Shown one piece after another: positions 58,130 to 64,000 of a DNA stretch of 64,000 nt. The stretch is from Ehretia macrophylla (lineage: Eukaryota; Streptophyta; Magnoliopsida; Boraginales; Ehretiaceae). The stretch spans positions 30,447,732-30,511,731 of the forward strand of contig CM075775.1 of NCBI GenBank assembly GCA_037974665.1, in the 5' to 3' direction. Position 1 is the stretch's first letter, and every line of letters begins with the position of its first letter. The notes under the pieces were generated by a model that saw only the letters and a list, made by a program, of their open reading frames with translations, searched no databases and was not told the origin of the DNA. A program made the translations under genes and the position numbers.

Positions 58130-59245
58130 TCTATAAATACCCCCCAAGTCCAAGAAATATATAATTTATTTTTAGAATTATTATTTTTATTAATTATTTA
58201 AGTTTAATATTTTTATTCAAGATTTTAAGTTAGCATTTTTTATTTAGTTTTTGTTAGGTTAGTTTTGTAGTAGGTTAGATTAATTGTAATTTTATTTTGT
58301 CAAACACGGGAAAAATTCTGTCCGGGTAGTTACATAGTGGGGGACAGTTTAACCGGAGGGAAAGCCCGGTAGTTATGCCTGTAGAACCTCTGCTCAAACC
58401 CGGTGTTCAAAAATACGTGTTCATCTAATGGGGGAACCTTTCTTTACTCTCTTTTATTTATGTAGCTCGTATTTAATTTTTATGTTTGAGTAGATCTATT
58501 ATCTAGGGGAGGATATTATAAATGACGGTCTTTTAATTTACGGTCTCAGATTCGAATAATTTGATTTCAATGTTATATATGGCTTTCGCTATTCAGTTCA
58601 TTATTGTCTTTGATATTTATTATACTTGTAGTTAATGTTATGATTGTTTTACATTCGTGCCATATATCTAAGTTTTAATAGTGAATCTATAGGTTGTACC
58701 ATAATTTCCATGAAATTATAGGTTGTACCATAATTTCTACTTGTGAAATTATTAATGACTTAGTTCAGTTAATTTGCCCGGTCATTTAAATTACAAAGAA
58801 AGATCTATACTTCAGCTATATAAAGGACTTAAGGATAGAACGACACCTATAATTAAATAGTGACCGAGACTTAATTAGACTTAGGAAATTAACTAGGTCA
58901 AGCTTGTAGCTTAATTCGAGCATTGAATCAAAGAATCTTGAACCTGTGCCTAGATTAATTGCCTCATTGCATATCCAACCCCTAGATCCTTTCTCCTGAA
59001 TTTGACAAGACCGTAATTTAGTTTAAAAGTTTATTTCACTTTACAACCCTTCACCAAACTCATAAATTGTTTCACACACTCGCTTAAACACTTTCACACA
59101 CTATTTCTCAAACTAGCTTAAGAGCCTAATTGTGGATACGACTCCGCACTCAAAACACACTACACTATATTGATCCGTGCACTTGCGGGTTTTAAAACTT
59201 GGTTGAATTTTGCGCACATTTTATACGCCAACCGAGTTACGATCA
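58130..59245 (+). repeat. 3' LTR of the Athila-like element, truncated
   Basis: Directly repeats 49850-50958. The U3 part upstream is replaced by unrelated or rearranged sequence (58040-58130), which still holds a TATA-like GGTCTATAAATACC. Confidence 0.8.
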
Positions 59246-61601
59246 AAAGCCACTACAAATTATACTAATCCTCAAGGACCCAATTAAAGATGGGTACCTA
59301 GATCTTGCCATGATTGTTGTAGGAATGTCAAGCAACACCAAACTTGAAGGTGATGCTACTTATGAGAAAGACAAAATCAAAACAAGGAAGCATGGGTAAC
59401 ATTGAAATTGTTTTTTTCATTATATACTTCTTGAATTAGTTTTTATTGATTGATTTGTGTTTTGATGACTATTTACTTGAAAATATGTGCTTAAATGAGT
59501 TTTGATGAACTTAAGTGATATATACATTACTGTGTCATCTTAGAAGTTATATCATGAACTGGATAATATGAATGTTAGAATGGGAGAAGTATTAATGCAA
59601 ATGAATTATACTTGAGCTTGATACTATTAAAGGATAAAAGTGAAAATTGGTACAAGTATGAAATGAGCGGTTAGTTTCTTGAAAGACATGTATTTTCAAT
59701 GGGGTATACCTTTTGATTTAAACTTTACCTTATGATGAAAGTATATGTGATACTCGATGAAGTGATTAATCATTGATTAAATATGATTAAATGACATGTG
59801 AAACTCTTTGATGAGATAAATGAACAAAATTGATGCTATGACAAAGAAGATCAAGTTTTACATGGTTCATTGGAATATTCAAAATGTGTGATGATTGAGA
59901 TATTTGAAATGTTTGACTTCTCTCTATCATGCACACATGAACTTTGTCATTGATCTTCAAGCTACTCATTCATCTAAATGACAATGACAATACTTGATCA
60001 TGACATAGAATGCTTGCTTAAGTTTAATCTTGAAAAATTTTGTTGCAAGCATATACATGTGTTAAACATTCGATTATTGATTTATGAGACTAATATCTCT
60101 CTTGAGGAAACCTCTCCAAGATCTTGGAAAGGGGATTCAAATTGACCTTGTTGAACATTTGATTGTTGATTGGTAAAACAAATTCATCTACTTGAGAAGG
60201 AATCTCTAAGAGCTTGCAAAGGCAAATTGAATTTAGAAATGAAAGGAGAGTCAAAATGATCAAGAACTAAAATAAGTATATCAACGAAGCTCCACAAAGT
60301 TAAGAAAAGATTTATTGGTTGACAAAAGAAGTATAGAGGTATGCTTGATAATATATTTCATTCAATTGCCTTTAAATATAATGATAACAATGCTCTTGCG
60401 TGCTTGATTGCAATATTGCTTCAAATTTTTTTATTAGAGCATTGTGAAAGGAATCTTGAAATATCTTTCCATCATGTTATTTAAAGTTTATTGATTGATT
60501 GTGCTCTTGATCATGTTTGAGATGCAAAAGAACTTAGATGATGCTAATCCCTTGTGCCAAGAAAGTATGATGATAATGTAGGTACTCAAGAAGATGGAAT
60601 TCAAAGTGAACCTATCGCATCAAAATCTCAAGAAGATCGGTCTCCTAGTGCTTCAAAGGTTTTATCCAATCATAGAGTACAACCAATCTTAAAAAGGGGA
60701 AGCACCAGTAACAAATCTTTTTATTGTCATAATGTGCTTCTTGAGAAGGATTTGAAAAATTAACTTCTCAAGCAAAATATGTGATGAAATACATATGTGA
60801 TGAAAATGATGATGATTGATTGAAAATGTATGATGAATTAAACGAGTACATAGGATGAATACCTTGAAAAGACAAATTGTTGAGAATTGTATGATTGCTT
60901 GAGCTTACATGATCTATATGCTTTGGTTGAACATCAAAGGGGTAGAAAGAAATATAGAGTGATGGCATTGCATATAAAGGAGTTAAAATTTAAGAAAAAA
61001 AAATGCTCTATGCCTTGTTATGTGAAAGAGAGAAATAGAAAAGTACACTCATGTGTTTAAACACTAAATGTTTTTCTTGTTATCCTTGCATGTTATACCT
61101 TATACATCCTTATTGTAATTATTTGTTTTTGTTGATGACAAAAGGGGAGAAAGATGTGTGATTGTGTTATTGATGTTAAGATGTGGTCTAAATGTTGTTA
61201 CATTTGTATCTTAAATCAATGCACAGTGATGGGGAAGCTTCATTGAATTGAATTTATCTTGACAAACACATCAATAGTTTGTCATCATCAAAAAAGGGGA
61301 GAATGTTAATCCTTAGGTTTTATACCGAAGGTATTTGCAAGGTTTTGATGACAGCAAACATATTAATGTGTAAGAAGAACGTATATGCATTATGTGTTAT
61401 GTGCATTAAGTGAGGGGAAGTCAAAGACCCCATATGTGTTTTATTGTTTTAACATTACTCACTTGGGATATAATGTATTGAATGCATATGTGAAGAGGAG
61501 TCATGCCTTGAAGACTTCATATTCATGCTATAATATGCTTAAATTGTATATTGTTATTCTTATAGCATAGAGTGATTTGTCAACATAAAAAAAGGGGAGA
61601 T
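59246..61601 (+). other. 3' interior of the SIRE-type element
   Basis: Begins with a trace of the gag tail (TNPQGPN, RWVP with a stop). The rest is AT-rich and non-coding except a 69-codon frame at 60554-60763 (KYDDNVGTQEDGIQSEPIA), which I do not recognise. It ends with two purine tracts (61286-61302 and 61587-61601). No RT or integrase is visible. Confidence 0.55.
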
Positions 61602-63162
61602 TGTTGGCCTTATGCCAAAAGATATGATTTTGATGATAACAAATGAAGAAAAAATAGATTTGTAAGTGTGTTTGTGTCAATGTGTTTACATGCTTAAAAT
61701 ACACACTTGTTGGCTTATATATGATTATAAGCCAAATTGTATTTAAATATTTTGGCTTGTGTGCATTATATTGCACTAATAATATTGAAAGCCAAAATAT
61801 ATTGTGGATGCTTGTGGTATATGAAGAAAAGAATCTTGCACAAAGAGGATATGTGATTGATCAAAGAAGAGATGCAAGATAGAAAAGATGCAAACTTATG
61901 TATGCCTTTGAAGAATAAAAAGATCAAGATCACCACAAGTATGAAGAAATGAAGTCTTGAAGAGTTGAAGAAATGAATAAAAGAGGGAGTCACAAGGATG
62001 AAGACGTGGATACATAAGGGGTACCGGCTATTTATATGTCGAGTAACTTTGAGATACTCGGTAAAGCTCAAAATGTCTCTTGAAATTTCTTATTGGAAAA
62101 TTCTTTTACATAAGTGAAAGATATTTGAGAAAATGCTTTTACATAAGTGAAAGAGTCTTTGAGAAATTTTTTGTTAAAAGATTTTCTAAAAGATCGGTTT
62201 TTGGCTAAAACGGCTTGCAAATGAATCTACATTGTTTTTCCTTTGAAAAAATGACTTAAGACTTTTTTTCCTCTTGTCTTATTGCAAAATAGACAAGTCA
62301 GATGAATCAAGTTGGATGAATGACTCGTCTGACTTTACTCAGCCCATTTTTCCAGAGAGTGCAAAGGACAAGTCAGATGAATCAAGTCAGATGAATGGAC
62401 TCGTCCGACATTCAAAAATAGAGCCGTTAACTAGCCGGTAAAATGAGGTTCTATATTTTTCTAAACTCTCCCATTGCACTTTCAACTTCTTCCAACTACA
62501 AGCAATTGTTCTAAAGCTTTCATATCATTCAAAACACATTGCTTGAACATTTATTGAGCTTTATCTTGCAAATCATTGAGCATTCAAAGTGCTTCATTTA
62601 TATTATCCAACTCATAGGGGAGTTAAATCTTTATATCTTTCATATACACACACATTCTTGGTTGTATTGTTCTCTAGATCTTAGATTGTGAGAATCATAT
62701 AAGAGAAGAGAGTGTTGTAAAATCCTTTGTGGACTCAAATGAGGAGAGGTTGTAGATTTGAACTTCAGCTACTTGTGAAGAAGCTTGGTTGATCTCTTGT
62801 AGGTTCAAGAGATTATTGTATTTGCTCTTGTGGATTCAAGAGTGGGTTGCTCTTGAGGGTTCAAGAGTAGACTTGTATTGTTGGTTTGTGCTTTACCAAC
62901 TTGTGAAGAAGCACCACTAGTAGAGCTAGAGGAAATCCTAAGGGGAAGAAGACCTTAGGTGGTGGATTAGATTAGTGGACCACCCTAAAATCGATGGCGT
63001 CATCTCTTTATCTCTTCTCTCCTTAGCTCTTTATATTTGTGCATGCATAGTGTTTGTTAAATTACTTGATATAGTTAACTAGTTGCAAACATATCCGAAA
63101 AAGTAGTATCATTGTCTCCCTATCCTAATTCACCCCCCCTCTTAAGATATTTTGGGCTAACA
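61602..63162 (+). repeat. Right LTR of the SIRE-type element
   Basis: 1561 bp, TGTTGGCC to GGGCTAACA, followed by GACTC. Confidence 0.92.
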
Positions 63163-63330
63163 GACTCCAATGGTCCAAAGCACGAACAATTGCATAGACT
63201 TCCTTGTCGTACGTTGAATATCCCCTTTGAGTGTTGTTCAATTTTTCTTTGAAAAATGCAATTAGCTTTCCTTCTTGGGTAAGAACTGTTGAAAGTGACT
63301 TGTATTTTCCTAAACCAATTTGGAAAAACA
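63163..63330 (-). pseudogene. Outer Gypsy RNase H N-terminal piece
   Basis: Minus-strand reading TVLTQEGKLIAFFKEKLNNT, QRGYSTYDKEVYAIVRALDHWS is the start of Gypsy RNase H. It runs into the SIRE insertion and continues at 26913. It is cut on its other side by the Copia LTR at 63331. Confidence 0.88.
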
Positions 63331-63733
63331 TGTCTAATGAGAATAAAATAGGAGAATCCCATTCCTCATAGGATTAGCATTAACCTTATTTTCTATCCTA
63401 ATCATATTAGGATTGCCATTAGTTTCTCTTCTATAAAGAGGCTCTTCTTTTACAGTTTTTTAGGGAGAGTTTTTTTGTATTATTGCAATCTCATAGCATT
63501 ATAGTTGAGAGAGATTTAACATAGGTTTTGAGAGATTTTCTTTCTCAGAGATATTGTAATTTTTCTCTTTTGTATTAGTGAATTTATTCAGTTGCTCCGT
63601 GGATTTAGACTTAGTCGAACTACATAATTCTTGTGTGTTCTTGCATTATTATTTTCTTGATTCTTTTTTTCCTATATCTCTATTGCATTCGGCATCCGAG
63701 TAATTAACGATTACTCAACCCATCAGCACAACA
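63331..63733 (+). repeat. 5' LTR of a Copia element at the window edge
   Basis: TGTCTAATGA to CAGCACAACA, followed by a primer-site-like TAGTATCTAGAGCC (degraded TGGTATCAGAGCC) at 63736. A TATA-like CTATAAA lies at about 63432. The second LTR is outside the window. Confidence 0.7.
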
Positions 63734-63769
63734 AGTAGTATCTAGAGCCACATTTTTGATTGAGAGAAA

Positions 63770-64000
63770 CATGGGAGACGAAGATTCAAGTTCAGAATCA
63801 ATAAAGACAACTGTCAAAGGTATTGTATTAGGATCCAATGCACAAATACCTAGGATGGCAGTCTGTACTGCAAAATTTGCAATTGAGAAGTTCGATGGAA
63901 GCAACAACTTTGGCATGCGGCAATGCAAAGTCATGGATATTCTAGTTCAACAAGGATTAGATTTAACCTTGGAAGACAAGCTTGCACACATTGGAAATGC
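63770..64000 (+). CDS. Copia gag N-terminus (partial, runs off window)
   Basis: ATG at 63770 begins MGDEDSSSESIKTTVKGI and continues open to the end of the window. KFAIEKFDGSNNFGMRQCKV and DILVQQGLDLTLEDK match the start of Copia gag (…KFDG.NNF..W…). The usual Trp before Lys is Arg here. No stop is seen in the visible part. Confidence 0.8.

Larger units (their letters stand above)
44634..59245 (+). mobile_element. Athila-like Gypsy element with nonsense-riddled gag-pol
   Basis: 5' LTR at 44634-50958 (with a solo LTR inside), interior 50959 to about 58040, 3' LTR piece to 59245. Matching LTR ends read TACGATCA/TAGCGATCA. The primer region TTTTTGGCGTCGTTACTAGG is the Athila/Tat type, degraded. 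Gag, protease, RT, RNase H and integrase follow in order. The 3' LTR lacks its first part: homology with the relative at 19978-26873 stops near 58040, before the expected LTR start. Target duplication not found. Confidence 0.8.
26914..63162 (+). mobile_element. SIRE-type Copia element enclosing nested insertions
   Basis: LTRs of about 1.56 kb at 26914-28478 and 61602-63162, ends TGTTGG/CTAACA, and a perfect target duplication GACTC (26909-26913 and 63163-63167). A tRNA-Met-type primer site (TGGTATCAGAG, from 28481) follows the left LTR. A polypurine tract (AAAAAAAGGGGAGATT) precedes the right one. The gag start is at 28535. The interior 28771-59245 is filled by later elements. The remaining own DNA shows no RT or integrase, so it may have lost pol. 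Confidence 0.9.

Noticed and set aside
26914-63162. Reading the whole span as one giant intact retrotransposon
   Set aside because: Only the LTRs, gag start and 3' interior belong to it; the inner 30 kb has other LTR pairs, opposite strands and separate target duplications.

Overview
The window is a repeat-rich, AT-rich plant nuclear segment, almost certainly dicot. Nearly everything is transposable-element DNA: Copia and Gypsy LTR retrotransposons, a CACTA element, a hAT element, Mutator-like inverted-repeat elements and a LINE tail. The one intact host-type gene I see is a small two-exon, ten-cysteine secreted peptide gene of the albumin-1 (pea albumin 1 knottin) type at 16329-16760. Because that family is best known from legumes, a legume is my best guess for the host, but this is inference only.

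Layout. (1) 1-1993: 3' part of a decayed Copia element with its 3' LTR. (2) 2451-9347: a short Gypsy-derived LTR element (TSD TGGAT) carrying pieces of host genes instead of pol. The pieces are an SNF4/KIN-beta-gamma CBS segment, a folylpolyglutamate synthase N-terminus and an intron-free stretch of MSH6. Most lie in one reading frame broken by a single TAG. A 3410-bp CACTA element (5353-8762, TSD GCA) sits inside the MSH6 piece. (3) 9353-15100: decayed sequence with a 380-bp Mutator-like inverted repeat, a 1484-bp hAT element (8-bp TSD) and a 1.1-kb foldback. (4) 15157-17815: albumin-1-like cluster with one pseudogene (MITE in the intron), one intact gene, and one fragment split by a LINE tail with an 18-bp TSD.

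(5) 17830-63330 is one nested stack. The outermost unit is a minus-strand Gypsy element whose RNase H to integrase region is cut twice: by a non-autonomous Athila-like element (19978-26873) and by a SIRE-type Copia element with 1.56-kb LTRs (26914-63162, TSD GACTC). The SIRE interior holds a minus-strand Copia (3' end at 28771-31078, 5' part at 41478-44633). That Copia is split by a Gypsy solo LTR (31079-41477), which is itself split by another Copia (31780-39834, TSD GATTG). The SIRE interior also holds an Athila-like Gypsy element (44634-59245), whose 5' LTR contains a solo LTR (44866-49621, TSD CAGAA), which in turn contains a Mutator-like foldback (45906-47033, 9-bp TSD). (6) 63331-64000: 5' LTR, primer site and gag start of another Copia element cut by the window edge.

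The retroelements carry many nonsense changes and look inactive. The order of insertion can be read from the target-site duplications. No CRISPR arrays, rRNA genes, confident tRNA genes or bacterial features were seen. The most novel-looking item is the multi-gene chimera inside the 2451-9347 LTR element.
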